Part shown: positions 1 through 8,796 of the stretch, one piece after another
How positions within the stretch are numbered: the stretch's first letter is position 1
How the letters are laid out: each line of letters begins with the position of its first letter
NCBI RefSeq assembly: GCF_003987555.1
Contig: NZ_NGJW01000007.1
Span: forward strand, 61,685-125,684
Direction: 5' to 3'
Length of the DNA stretch: 64,000 bases
Source: Vagococcus lutrae
Lineage (GTDB): Bacteria > Bacillota > Bacilli > Lactobacillales > Vagococcaceae
Program-made: the position numbers and the translations under genes
Notes under the pieces: model-generated
Databases searched by the model: none
Told to the model about the DNA's origin: nothing
Seen by the model: the letters and a program-made list of their open reading frames with translations, nothing else

Positions 1-32
1 GTAAATGTTCTAATAAATGTAATTAAAAACAA
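1..32 (-). CDS. ylmG: YlmG/YggT-family membrane protein, N-terminus only (partial)
   Basis: Just after the sepF stop, the minus strand has an AAAGGA ribosome binding site (42-47) and, 9 bases on, a TTG codon opening a frame that reads MFLITFIRTF to the window edge. A hydrophobic start directly downstream of sepF is where ylmG (YggT family, a small division-associated membrane protein) is normally found. Only ten codons are visible, so the identity rests mainly on position. The TTG start is the only start codon in register with the binding site. Confidence 0.45.
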   Translation of the reverse strand, partial: MFLITFIRTF

Positions 33-47
33 ACCGACACTTCCTTT

Positions 48-662
48 TTAAAACTCAGTAAATTGAGTTTTCAATAGACTTTTTGCCACATCACTATCAA
101 TCTCCATGTTTGGCGGTGTGCAGATGAAAAGCTCATCCCCTAAACGCTGAATATCGCCATCCAAAGCATATACTACCCCTGTTAAGAAATCGACAATACG
201 ACGGGCTTGCGCTTCTTCCATCACTCGAAAATTAATAATCACTACTTCACTTCTGAAAATAGCTTTGGCAATTGTTTTAGCTTCTGTATATGTTCTCGGT
301 TCTAATATCAACACTTTTTTCACTTGACTATCATCCTTCACCTTTGGTCCTGCTGACGACTGTGCAGATTGCTTCATCCTTAACACGTTATCTTGTTTTG
401 GTTGAACGCGTTCATTTTGCATTTGAGGTCGCGCTTCATGCGACGACTGACGACGGTTCTCCATAGGTGGCGTATTAGTATACGCCTCTTGCTTTTTAAC
501 TGGCTCAGACATTTGCGAACGTAAAGGTTGGCGGGGCGCACTCGCTTTCGGTTCTTCTGGTGCTTGATACGTATTTTGAGTGTCGTTTACTACCACCTCA
601 TCATCTGCTCCATCTAAACCAAAAAAACGTTGAATTTTTTCAGTTGCTGCTGTAAAATCCAT
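48..662 (-). CDS. sepF: Cell division protein SepF
   Basis: SepF polymerises into rings that bundle FtsZ and tether it to the membrane. The N-terminus (MDFTAATEKIQRFFGL) is the expected amphipathic membrane-binding helix. A charged, Gln/Pro-rich linker follows at roughly residues 20-115, and then the conserved SepF core, with KVLILEPRTYTEA and a segment ending in a hydrophobic strand. An in-frame GTG lies 12 bases upstream, but the AAAAGGG binding site is correctly spaced only for this ATG. It sits 33 bases downstream of ylmE in the ftsZ-ylmE-sepF-ylmG order typical of Firmicutes, giving 204 residues. The linker is long but unremarkable for Lactobacillales. Confidence 0.93.
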   Translation of the reverse strand: MDFTAATEKIQRFFGLDGADDEVVVNDTQNTYQAPEEPKASAPRQPLRSQMSEPVKKQEAYTNTPPMENRRQSSHEARPQMQNERVQPKQDNVLRMKQSAQSSAGPKVKDDSQVKKVLILEPRTYTEAKTIAKAIFRSEVVIINFRVMEEAQARRIVDFLTGVVYALDGDIQRLGDELFICTPPNMEIDSDVAKSLLKTQFTEF

Positions 663-695
663 ATTTTTGCACACCCTTTTCCTTTTCTAATTAAT

Positions 696-1361
696 CTATT
701 GAAATAAATCTGTGCCAATCCTAATAAACGTCGCTCCTTCTTCCAAAGCGATTTGATAGTCTTGACTCATTCCCATACTCAACTCTGTACAAGGTGCATA
801 GCCTTTATTTAAACGCTGCACATCTTGACTTAAATCCTTGAGTTGTTTAAAACAATTTCGAATAAGTTGTTTATCAGACGTATTTGGTGCCATTGTCATT
901 AAACCAACCACTCTGATTTTATCATATTTTTCAAGCTCGTCAATAAAAGACACTAATGCATCAGGTGAAATCCCTTGTTTTGTGGTTTCACCTGATACAT
1001 TCACTTGAATAAAACATTTAATTTCATGTTCAGCTCGCTTTTGAATCTCTTGAGCTGTTTTTAATCGATCAAGGGCATGAAAATAGTCAATGTTGTTAAT
1101 CACATCTTTGACTTTACGCGTTTGTAAAGGTCCGATAAAATGCCAAACAAACTTTGAACAATCAGCTAATTCAATTTTCTTTTTTAACAGCAAGTCCGTA
1201 CGGTTTTCAGCAATATCATATTGACCTAAATGATAGAGTTCTCTCATCACGTCGCTTTCAACATACTTTGTCACCGCGATTAATTTCGCAGTAGGTGACG
1301 TTAAATGATAGGTTGATAGCTCCTGCTGAATTTTATTTAAATTGTTAGCTAACTTTTTCAT
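696..1361 (-). CDS. ylmE: YggS-family pyridoxal phosphate homeostasis protein (YlmE)
   Basis: This is a single-domain fold-type III PLP-binding protein without known catalytic activity that buffers PLP and affects amino-acid metabolism. The PLP lysine lies in the motif LIAVTKYV near residue 32. Other family signatures are AENRTD, WHFIGPLQTRK, VNVSGETTKQG, GLMTMAP and the C-terminal SMGMSQDYQIALEEGATFIRIGT. The length of 221 residues is normal. It follows ftsZ by 6 bases and precedes sepF, the usual Firmicutes arrangement. An AAAAGG site precedes the ATG. Confidence 0.93.
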   Translation of the reverse strand: MKKLANNLNKIQQELSTYHLTSPTAKLIAVTKYVESDVMRELYHLGQYDIAENRTDLLLKKKIELADCSKFVWHFIGPLQTRKVKDVINNIDYFHALDRLKTAQEIQKRAEHEIKCFIQVNVSGETTKQGISPDALVSFIDELEKYDKIRVVGLMTMAPNTSDKQLIRNCFKQLKDLSQDVQRLNKGYAPCTELSMGMSQDYQIALEEGATFIRIGTDLFQ

Positions 1362-1367
1362 AACTTC

Positions 1368-2612
1368 TTACCTTTTACGACGGAAAAATGGAGGTGTATC
1401 TAACTCATCGTCCTCTTTTTTCTCTACTTCTTTTTTAAAAGTATCGATTTCCTTCTTTTCAATCGGTTCAAATTCTGTCGTGTCTACCGCATGACGTTCA
1501 TTTGGCTCACGACGGATATCCCAGTCACCGAATGCACTTTCTTCTTCCTCTTCTTTTGCACTAACAGTTGCTTCCGTTACTGCTGGACGCTCTGTTGGTT
1601 GAAAAGTTTGACGGGGTGCTTTAGAAGCTACGCGAGTCTTTTTTTTTTCCTTTTTTGTAGGGTCAATTCCTGTCGCGATAACAGTCACAATAATTTCATC
1701 TGTTAATGCTTCGTTAATTGATGTTCCTAGAATGATGTTCACATCGCCATCAGCTGCAGCTGCTACAATATCAGAAGCATCTTGTGCTTCGAACAATGTC
1801 ATATCTAAGCCACCAGTAATATTTAACAAGACTTGTTCTGCACCATCGATAGATGTTTCTAATAATGGTGATGAAATAGCTTGTTTTGTCGCTTGAATGA
1901 CACGATCTTCACCTGTAGCTGAACCGATACCCATTAAAGCAGTTCCTTGATTTTCCATGACTGTTTTAACATCGGCAAAGTCTAAGTTGACATAGCCAGG
2001 TGCCGTAATTAAATCAGAGATACCTTGAACCCCTTGACGTAAAACATTGTCAGCTTCACGGAAAGCTTCTAAGATTGGTGTTTTCTTATCAACTACTTCT
2101 AATAGGCGGTTATTTGAGATAATTAATAATGTATCAACATGTTCTTTCAATGCTGAGATACCTTCGGCTGCAAAACGGCCACGTTTTGGTCCTTCAAAAC
2201 CGAATGGACGTGTAACCACACCAACTGTCAAAGCACCTAAGTCTTTCGCAATACGAGCTACTTCAGGAGCAGCACCAGTACCTGTTCCCCCACCCATACC
2301 AGCGGTGATGAAAATCATATCTGCGCCTTCCAACGCTTTCGCTAATTGCTCTTCACTTTCTTCAGCTGCTTTTTTCCCAACTTCTGGTTGAGAACCTGCA
2401 CCTAGTCCGCGTGTATATTTTGGTCCTAATTGAATCACTGTTTCAGCCTTGCTATCACGCAAAGCTTGAACATCAGTATTGGCAACGATAAATTCGATCC
2501 CTTTTACATTTTCTTCAATCATACGGTTGACAGCGTTACCGCCACCACCACCGACACCTATCACTTTAATGACAGCGCCGTGCTCTACTTGGTTATCTAT
2601 CGAAAATTCCAT
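1368..2612 (-). CDS. ftsZ: Cell division protein FtsZ
   Basis: FtsZ is the tubulin-like GTPase that forms the Z-ring. The tubulin signature GGGTGTG (about residue 107) and the N-terminal [13 protein letters not shown] loop are intact. The synergy loop region with [12 protein letters not shown] is present. After about residue 320 comes an acidic, disordered linker, and the protein ends in a conserved C-terminal peptide ([13 protein letters not shown]) that docks FtsA, SepF and other partners. The length is 414 residues. An AGGAGG binding site precedes the ATG, and ftsA lies 24 bases upstream. Confidence 0.98.
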   Translation of the reverse strand: MEFSIDNQVEHGAVIKVIGVGGGGGNAVNRMIEENVKGIEFIVANTDVQALRDSKAETVIQLGPKYTRGLGAGSQPEVGKKAAEESEEQLAKALEGADMIFITAGMGGGTGTGAAPEVARIAKDLGALTVGVVTRPFGFEGPKRGRFAAEGISALKEHVDTLLIISNNRLLEVVDKKTPILEAFREADNVLRQGVQGISDLITAPGYVNLDFADVKTVMENQGTALMGIGSATGEDRVIQATKQAISSPLLETSIDGAEQVLLNITGGLDMTLFEAQDASDIVAAAADGDVNIILGTSINEALTDEIIVTVIATGIDPTKKEKKKTRVASKAPRQTFQPTERPAVTEATVSAKEEEEESAFGDWDIRREPNERHAVDTTEFEPIEKKEIDTFKKEVEKKEDDELDTPPFFRRKR

Positions 2613-2636
2613 TTTTATTCCTCCTGCTCTTGTCGT

Positions 2637-3974
2637 CTAATCAAACATATTTGAAAAGAAACCTTTTATTTTATCAGATAGTTTTTCGTTTGTTCCTTTT
2701 GGTGCGTCACTCACATTAGCAACCGGCTCTTCATAATGCGTCATTTCAACTTCATTTGGTTCTTGGAATTGAACGCGCGGCATTGTTGATGAAGCGGTCT
2801 GTGCAAAACGTTCCCCTGTTACTGCAAATTGTGAAATATGATAGATATCACTTAAAGTTGCAGCATATTCAACGATACTAATTGCATTTGAAAATATTGG
2901 GTTACGTAAGCCCATATGATTTGGCACGTGTAAGTGGACATTCGTTCCGAGTATCTCAGAAGCTAATTCTGTCACACCCGGCATTCCCGCATTACCACCT
3001 GTGATAATCACACCACCCGGTAAGTTCAATGCATCTGTATTGGCTAAGGAATGTTTTACTTTTGTAAAAATTTGTTCCATTCTTGCTTCTATAATTTCGG
3101 ATAAATAACGTTCATCAACTTTAATTGGTTCTGATTTTCCAATCACTTCAACCGGAAATACTTCATCTTCTGATGTACGTTCAGTATAAGCGTCACCATA
3201 GTTAATTTTTAATGCTTCAGCATTATGAATGGATGTATTTAATACAACGGAAATATCTTTCGTGACGAACTCGCCACCTTCTTGTTCAACATGAGTAAAT
3301 TGTAACTGATTATCATAATAAACAGCTGCAGTCGTCTGACCGCCACCCATATCAATAAGTGTTGTACCAAAATCTTTTTCACCGTCTGTTAAAACTGTCT
3401 CAGCTAAAGCAAGAGGTGTGATAACTAACTCTCCTAGTTCCAAGCCAGCTTTTTCCACACATTTTTTCACGTTATGGATAATTGTTTTTGGTCCTGTGAA
3501 TACAAGTCCTTGCATATCCAAACGTACACCTAACATACCTCGTGGATCTTTAATCCCATCAAACCCATCTACTTTGTACTCTCGTGGAATTAACGTAATC
3601 ACTTGACGTTCTGGAGGTGTTGAACGTACGATTGCTGCAGAGGCAACATTTTGTACATCTTCATCTGTGATTTCTTTGGATTCAGCACTGACTGCTATCA
3701 TTCCTTCACAATGTTCAATTTCTAGTAAGTTCGCTGGCAAACCGACATTTACTTTTCGGATTTGAACTCCCGACTTTTCTTCTGCTTGTGCGATAGCACG
3801 TTTAATAGTATTCGCTGCCTTATCGATATCTATTACTATACCTCGATTCAAACCTTCGGATTTGGCATTGCCAACGCCAATAATATTTATTTGTCCTTCG
3901 ATATATTCAGCGACAACGACTTTTACAGATGTCGTGCCTATATCTAGGCCCACATGTATCCCTGTGTTTGCCAT
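2637..3974 (-). CDS. ftsA: Cell division protein FtsA
   Basis: FtsA is an actin-like ATPase that anchors FtsZ filaments to the membrane and recruits late division proteins. The phosphate-1 motif VGLDIGTTSVKVVVAE is at residues 8-23, and phosphate-2 (TLIDMGGGQTT) and the adenosine motif (GGVIITGGNAGMPG) are recognisable. The C-terminus KLSDKIKGFFSNMFD is the amphipathic membrane-targeting helix. It is 445 residues long, preceded by an AGGAGGG site and a separate promoter in the 165-base gap behind divIB. Hence ftsA-ftsZ-ylmE-sepF can be expressed apart from the upstream dcw genes. Confidence 0.97.
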   Translation of the reverse strand: MANTGIHVGLDIGTTSVKVVVAEYIEGQINIIGVGNAKSEGLNRGIVIDIDKAANTIKRAIAQAEEKSGVQIRKVNVGLPANLLEIEHCEGMIAVSAESKEITDEDVQNVASAAIVRSTPPERQVITLIPREYKVDGFDGIKDPRGMLGVRLDMQGLVFTGPKTIIHNVKKCVEKAGLELGELVITPLALAETVLTDGEKDFGTTLIDMGGGQTTAAVYYDNQLQFTHVEQEGGEFVTKDISVVLNTSIHNAEALKINYGDAYTERTSEDEVFPVEVIGKSEPIKVDERYLSEIIEARMEQIFTKVKHSLANTDALNLPGGVIITGGNAGMPGVTELASEILGTNVHLHVPNHMGLRNPIFSNAISIVEYAATLSDIYHISQFAVTGERFAQTASSTMPRVQFQEPNEVEMTHYEEPVANVSDAPKGTNEKLSDKIKGFFSNMFD

Positions 3975-4053
3975 TTATAGGTTCCCTCCTAGACTTTTTC
4001 TTACATATCTTTTCAATATTTCGTATATTATTTAAATTATCTTACTCCTATTA

Positions 4054-4081
4054 ATTCTACCACAAAAGAGAGACTTTACAA
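4054..4081 (-). promoter_or_regulatory. Probable sigma-A promoter for ftsA-ftsZ
   Basis: On the minus strand, TTGTAA (4076-4081) and TAGAAT (4054-4059) are separated by 16 bases, with a TG dinucleotide just before the -10 box. It lies in the 165-base gap between divIB and ftsA, about 80 bases before the ftsA start. I see no terminator hairpin in this gap, so read-through from divIB is also likely. Confidence 0.6.
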
Positions 4082-4139
4082 AACAAGAATATTATAAAAT
4101 AGACAAGACTGGTGTGGATAATTCGTTTTCTCGACTTTT

Positions 4140-5312
4140 TTACTCCCCATCCGCATTTTCGTTCTCATTTACCTCTTGATTACCATCTAAATTCAAAATT
4201 TCATCAAAGTTAATCTCTTCGCTACCTTCTAAATCTAAATCAGCATCTCCACGTTCCCGTGCTTCTTTTATTTTTTGTTGTTGCTTCTCGTACTCATCGC
4301 GTGTTTCATAGGAATAAGAATAAATCCCCGCTTCCATATCAACAATGCCCATTTCAGCCATTTGCTGCGCGACTTGTGGATAGTAATTAATTTTATTTTC
4401 AATATCAGTCATACTACCAATGATTTCGTTACCGTCATGCATAATAATCGAGATACGATATTCATTCGCCTTGCTCGGTGCATAGTAGATTTCTTTTATG
4501 TTCTCTTTTACTTCTTCTGAAAAAGTATCATAGCTCATCATCATTTTCTGTACATACTTTTTATCTGAAAAATCGATTAGGACAGGATAATGACTATCTG
4601 GGTTATCAGTTTTTTCATTGGCTACCCGTCCATCTTTAAATAACGGGTAATACCCGTCTGAGCGTTTCTCATAAGCAATCTCATCTTGTTCTTTTACATG
4701 TAAGACGATATGATTAACACCTGAAAAAGACTTCGTAACACTTGCAACGCGAGGATTACGCTTAACGATATTTTTCAAAGGTTGCTCCGTATAGTATTGC
4801 GACCATACGCTATCACCTAGCTTATAGCCAGAGGTTTCAACAATGCGTTCAGGTGGAATCGTCTTTACCCCTTGTACTTTGACTGCACCAAGTTTACTAA
4901 ATGGCGATACATAGTATATTAATGCCAATGCTGACACACCAAATATGGTTAAAATTGTCGCTAAACGTCGATTTAATTTTTTTCGTCGTTTTTGTTTCAT
5001 CTTAGGTAATTTATCAGCGTAAGATTGCGACTTTGGAAGTTCTTTAGGTTCTTTCGTTTCCTTAACTTCTTCCTTTTCTACCAAAATCTCTTCATCTGAT
5101 TCTTCTGATTTAATAATCGTTTCACCCGTGTCAGTTTCTTCGATAGTGATATACGTTACATTTTGATTAGATTGATGCCGTTTCGCCAATCTATCAGAAG
5201 GCAGTTCCGTCATACCGTCCGTTTCTTCATGCATATTGGTAGCTTTTCCCTTTTTTACATGGTCATCTTTTGACGCTCGTGATGTATTTTTTTTGGACTT
5301 CTTATTAGACAT
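4140..5312 (-). CDS. divIB: Cell division protein DivIB/FtsQ
   Basis: DivIB is a bitopic membrane protein of the divisome that forms a complex with FtsL and DivIC. A long, highly charged cytoplasmic N-terminus (about residues 1-115, rich in Lys and Glu) precedes one membrane segment (about 117-137, ATILTIFGVSALALIYYV). The extracellular POTRA domain follows, with the strand AVKVQGVKTIPPERIVE, and then the FtsQ/DivIB beta domain. The tail is very acidic. The length of 390 residues is long, as is common in enterococci. It follows murG by 15 bases. Confidence 0.93.
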   Translation of the reverse strand: MSNKKSKKNTSRASKDDHVKKGKATNMHEETDGMTELPSDRLAKRHQSNQNVTYITIEETDTGETIIKSEESDEEILVEKEEVKETKEPKELPKSQSYADKLPKMKQKRRKKLNRRLATILTIFGVSALALIYYVSPFSKLGAVKVQGVKTIPPERIVETSGYKLGDSVWSQYYTEQPLKNIVKRNPRVASVTKSFSGVNHIVLHVKEQDEIAYEKRSDGYYPLFKDGRVANEKTDNPDSHYPVLIDFSDKKYVQKMMMSYDTFSEEVKENIKEIYYAPSKANEYRISIIMHDGNEIIGSMTDIENKINYYPQVAQQMAEMGIVDMEAGIYSYSYETRDEYEKQQQKIKEARERGDADLDLEGSEEINFDEILNLDGNQEVNENENADGE

Positions 5313-5327
5313 ACTATCGCCTCCTTA

Positions 5328-6422
5328 TCAATGAATTAGTTGATAAACCTCATCAAATAAACGTTTAGTCGCATCCGGAATTCCCATTTCTTTTGACGCT
5401 TCTGCCATTTTTCGACATAATTCAGGATTCAAGATAATACGTTCTATTTCCGTCACTAATCTCGGACCGTTTAATTCGTCGTCACGTAATAATACTGCTC
5501 CTCCATGATTCACAACAGACTGAGCATTTTTAGTTTGATGGTCATTCGTAACATTTGGACTTGGTATCAAAATCGAAGGAAGTCCTAACGCTGTAATTTC
5601 AGCTAACGACGTGGCGCCTGCGCGTCCGACTACTAACGTCACATTAGTTAAGATTTTTTCCATTTCTTCAATATAGGGTACAATTTTTATCTTGTCATTA
5701 GCCTTAACTGTCTCACTTACAGCCGCCATAACATCTTCATAATATATTTTACCCGTCACGAATAACACTTGATAATCTTTCCCCGTCATTTGAGGCATAG
5801 CTTCCATCATCGCTCGTGTCATCGTTAATGCCCCACGACTACCTCCAAAGACTAATATCGTCGGCAGTTTTTCTGTAAAGCCAAATTGACTTAAACTATC
5901 TGTCGGTTGGATACTTGCTACTTCTTGACCACGTGGGTTACCCGTCAGTACGGTTTTATTTTTATCAAAATACTCCGCGGCTTCTGGAAAACAAATAGCC
6001 ACTTTATCCACATAACGAGCTAAAAACTTATTAGCCAGTCCGGGAACGCTATTTTGTTCATGTATCATAGTCGGTACGCCTTTTTTATGCGCTGCATACA
6101 CAATAGGGGCACAAACATAGCCACCTGTGCCGACCACAACATCTGGCTGAAATTCCTCAATTAACTTTTTAGAATCTTGAACAGCTTTCATAAAGTAATA
6201 CACGGTTTTAACATTATCTAGACTTAAACTACGCTTAAACCCCTGTACACGTATTGATTTAAATGGTACTCCTTTTTTTGTTACAATTTGACTCTCGAGC
6301 CCTTCTTCCGTACCAACATATAACGCCTCATGGGAGGGCATATTTTTTTCCATATAATCGACTAAGGATAAAGCTGGATAGATATGTCCGCCCGTCCCGC
6401 CGCCTGATACAATCATCTTCAT
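5328..6422 (-). CDS. murG: UDP-GlcNAc:lipid I N-acetylglucosaminyltransferase MurG
   Basis: MurG adds GlcNAc to lipid I to make lipid II on the inner face of the membrane. The GT28 N-terminal loop [19 protein letters not shown] is at residues 4-22, the second G-loop is [15 protein letters not shown], and the donor-binding segment is [22 protein letters not shown]. The length of 364 residues is normal. It overlaps the end of murD by 4 bases, so the two are probably translationally coupled. Confidence 0.97.
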   Translation of the reverse strand: MKMIVSGGGTGGHIYPALSLVDYMEKNMPSHEALYVGTEEGLESQIVTKKGVPFKSIRVQGFKRSLSLDNVKTVYYFMKAVQDSKKLIEEFQPDVVVGTGGYVCAPIVYAAHKKGVPTMIHEQNSVPGLANKFLARYVDKVAICFPEAAEYFDKNKTVLTGNPRGQEVASIQPTDSLSQFGFTEKLPTILVFGGSRGALTMTRAMMEAMPQMTGKDYQVLFVTGKIYYEDVMAAVSETVKANDKIKIVPYIEEMEKILTNVTLVVGRAGATSLAEITALGLPSILIPSPNVTNDHQTKNAQSVVNHGGAVLLRDDELNGPRLVTEIERIILNPELCRKMAEASKEMGIPDATKRLFDEVYQLIH

Positions 6423-7807
6423 TTATTTTTCCACTCTTTTTCTATTTGTTTCACCGTTTCTTTAAAGACCCGGCCTCTAATTTCAAAGTTTTTGAACTGA
6501 TCCCAACTAGCACATGCAGGAGAAAATAGTAACACATCTCCTTCGGCAAGCTGATGACTCGCTACTAATACTGCTTCTGGTAAAGTTGCTACTATTTCAG
6601 TTGTCCACAGGCCTGCTTTTATCGCGGAGGTAGTCAATTTTTCTTTCGTTTCACCATAAAACACTGCATGTTTTATAGATTTAAACGCTGGAATTAACTC
6701 ATCAAAATCATTCCCACGATCTAGCCCTCCGGCAATTAACACGACTTTTGATAAATCTTTAAATCCTTCTAACGCTTTTATCGTCGCCAGTGTATTGGTC
6801 GCTTTAGAATCGTTATAAACCTTACTATTGAAAAATTCTCCTATGTACTCCATGCGGTGTTCAACGCCACCAAATTCACTCAATACTTGTTTAATCACAG
6901 AAGTTTCTACGCCAATCGTTTTTGCAACTGCAATAGTTGTCAATGCATTTTCAATATTATGTAAGCCTGGTACACCAATCTCCGCAGCAGTCATTATCTT
7001 TTCATCCTCAAAGTATAACACATCATCTTTAAGGTATGCACCTTGTCCATTTGTATCAGCTGCTTCCAGACTAAATGGCACAACGGTCGCTTTCGTTTTT
7101 TCTGCTAGCTGACGCAATTCAGCTTGATGATAATTTAAAACTAATCTATCCCCTGCCGTCATGTTTTTTTGAATTTCCCACTTCGCGTGAACATACGCTT
7201 TACGTGAACCGTGATAATCTAAATGCGCTTCATATAAATTCGTTATGACAGCGATATGCGGATGGAATTTTCGCGTGCCCATTAGTTGAAAACTAGACAG
7301 TTCGGTAACCATCCAGTCTTTTTCTGACAAACCTTGCGCGACGGTACTTGCCACTTCGCCAATATTTCCTGCTAAGTAAGCGTGAGGTGACGTACTACCA
7401 CCATTTAGAACAGCCCCAATCATCGTGGTCGTCGTGGTTTTGCCGTTTGTCCCCGTAATCCCGATAATCTGAGCCTCACTAATTTCATACGCCAGTTCAA
7501 CTTCAGTAATGATAGGAATTTCTTTTTCTATTGCTTTCTCGATAATAGGATTATCATATGGAATCCCTGGATTCTTAACAATCAATTCAAACTCTTCATC
7601 TAAAAGGTCAACAGGATGAGAACCTGTAATCACTCGCATTCCCATAGTGAGTAAGTCTTGTGCTTCACTATTTTCTTCAAATGGACGACCGTCATTAACT
7701 GTCACAATCGCACCTAATTGATGTAATAATTTCGCCGCACTCATACCACTTTTTGCTAATCCTAAAATTAAAACTTTCTTATGTTGGTAATGCGTTACCG
7801 TTCTCAT
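6419..7807 (-). CDS. murD: UDP-N-acetylmuramoyl-L-alanine--D-glutamate ligase MurD
   Basis: MurD adds D-glutamate to UDP-MurNAc-L-Ala in the cytoplasm. The Mur-ligase ATP loop [16 protein letters not shown] is at about residues 116-131. The central-domain motif VTELSSFQL and the C-terminal [12 protein letters not shown] and [13 protein letters not shown] are also present. It is 462 residues long with an AGGAGG binding site, between mraY and murG as usual. Confidence 0.97.
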   Translation of the reverse strand: MRTVTHYQHKKVLILGLAKSGMSAAKLLHQLGAIVTVNDGRPFEENSEAQDLLTMGMRVITGSHPVDLLDEEFELIVKNPGIPYDNPIIEKAIEKEIPIITEVELAYEISEAQIIGITGTNGKTTTTTMIGAVLNGGSTSPHAYLAGNIGEVASTVAQGLSEKDWMVTELSSFQLMGTRKFHPHIAVITNLYEAHLDYHGSRKAYVHAKWEIQKNMTAGDRLVLNYHQAELRQLAEKTKATVVPFSLEAADTNGQGAYLKDDVLYFEDEKIMTAAEIGVPGLHNIENALTTIAVAKTIGVETSVIKQVLSEFGGVEHRMEYIGEFFNSKVYNDSKATNTLATIKALEGFKDLSKVVLIAGGLDRGNDFDELIPAFKSIKHAVFYGETKEKLTTSAIKAGLWTTEIVATLPEAVLVASHQLAEGDVLLFSPACASWDQFKNFEIRGRVFKETVKQIEKEWKNK

Positions 7808-7819
7808 CCTAATAGCCTC

Positions 7820-8785
7820 CTAATAAAGAATTGTTAGTGTCAAGATTGACATGATTAATCCTACTGACCAAAAAACAAAATTAATTTTCCATTCAGACCA
7901 ACCCACCATTTCAAAATGATGATGGATCGGACTCATTTTAAAAATACGTTTCCCTGTTAATTTAAATGAAGTGACTTGCATAATCACACTGAGTGTTTCA
8001 ATCACATAGACAAGACCGACTAAGAGCAGTGTCCACTCTTGTTTTAATATAATCGAGATACTTGCGAGTAAGCCACCTAAGGCAAGTGACCCTACATCTC
8101 CCATGAATATTTTAGCTGGTTTTTTATTGAATAGGAAGAATCCTAGTAACCCGCCCATTACTGCTAAGCAAACTAACAGCACATCATATTGATGTTGATT
8201 CCATGCAATAATGGCATACGTACCAAATGAGATAGTTCCCAAACCAGCTACTAGTCCATCTAAGCCGTCAGTTAAATTGACAGCGTTAGAAAAACCGACT
8301 AACCAAATCACTACGAAAACGCCGTATAAAACACCTAAGTCTAATGTGACATTAAACGGAAGTGATAAGGTTGTAGGATAGCCTTTAGCCTTAAAGACAG
8401 TATAAAGAAGAATACCTCCTACAATCTGACCAATTAATTTTTGTAAAGAAGTAAGTCCCATATTACGTTGTTTAAATATTTTGATAAAGTCATCTAAGAA
8501 ACCAAGCGTGCCGTACAATAATAAAATCGCCAACATAATCCACATCTCAGCTGTTAAAACACGTTGAAACAGACTGAAAATAAGACTAGTTACGGTAATA
8601 GCAACTAAAAATACAGCGCCACCCATTGTCGGTGTTCCAGCTTTAACATTATGCCATTTAGGTCCTTCTTCACGAATCGGTTGTCCATGTTTCTTCATTT
8701 GAAAATAACCGATAAAGAACGGCATCAACGACACAGTCATCGCAAAACTAATGGCTATTGGAAAAAAAAGTCGCGTCCAGTTCAT
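7820..8785 (-). CDS. mraY: Phospho-N-acetylmuramoyl-pentapeptide transferase MraY
   Basis: MraY is a polytopic membrane enzyme that transfers phospho-MurNAc-pentapeptide to undecaprenyl phosphate, forming lipid I. About ten membrane segments are evident. The conserved acidic motifs are GFLDDFIKI (paired Asp), NAVNLTDGLDGL and FMGDVGSLALGG, and the HHHFE histidine motif appears as SPIHHHFEMVGW. The length of 321 residues is typical for Firmicutes. It lies between the PBP gene and murD. Confidence 0.97.
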   Translation of the reverse strand: MNWTRLFFPIAISFAMTVSLMPFFIGYFQMKKHGQPIREEGPKWHNVKAGTPTMGGAVFLVAITVTSLIFSLFQRVLTAEMWIMLAILLLYGTLGFLDDFIKIFKQRNMGLTSLQKLIGQIVGGILLYTVFKAKGYPTTLSLPFNVTLDLGVLYGVFVVIWLVGFSNAVNLTDGLDGLVAGLGTISFGTYAIIAWNQHQYDVLLVCLAVMGGLLGFFLFNKKPAKIFMGDVGSLALGGLLASISIILKQEWTLLLVGLVYVIETLSVIMQVTSFKLTGKRIFKMSPIHHHFEMVGWSEWKINFVFWSVGLIMSILTLTILY

Positions 8786-8796
8786 ATTTTTATCTC

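Noticed and set aside
1491..2391. Open frames on the plus strand opposite ftsZ
   Set aside because: They are shadows of a codon-biased gene, without ribosome binding sites or plausible protein composition.
3975..4139. A terminator between divIB and ftsA
   Set aside because: No stable hairpin with a T-run on the minus strand. Only a promoter is supported.
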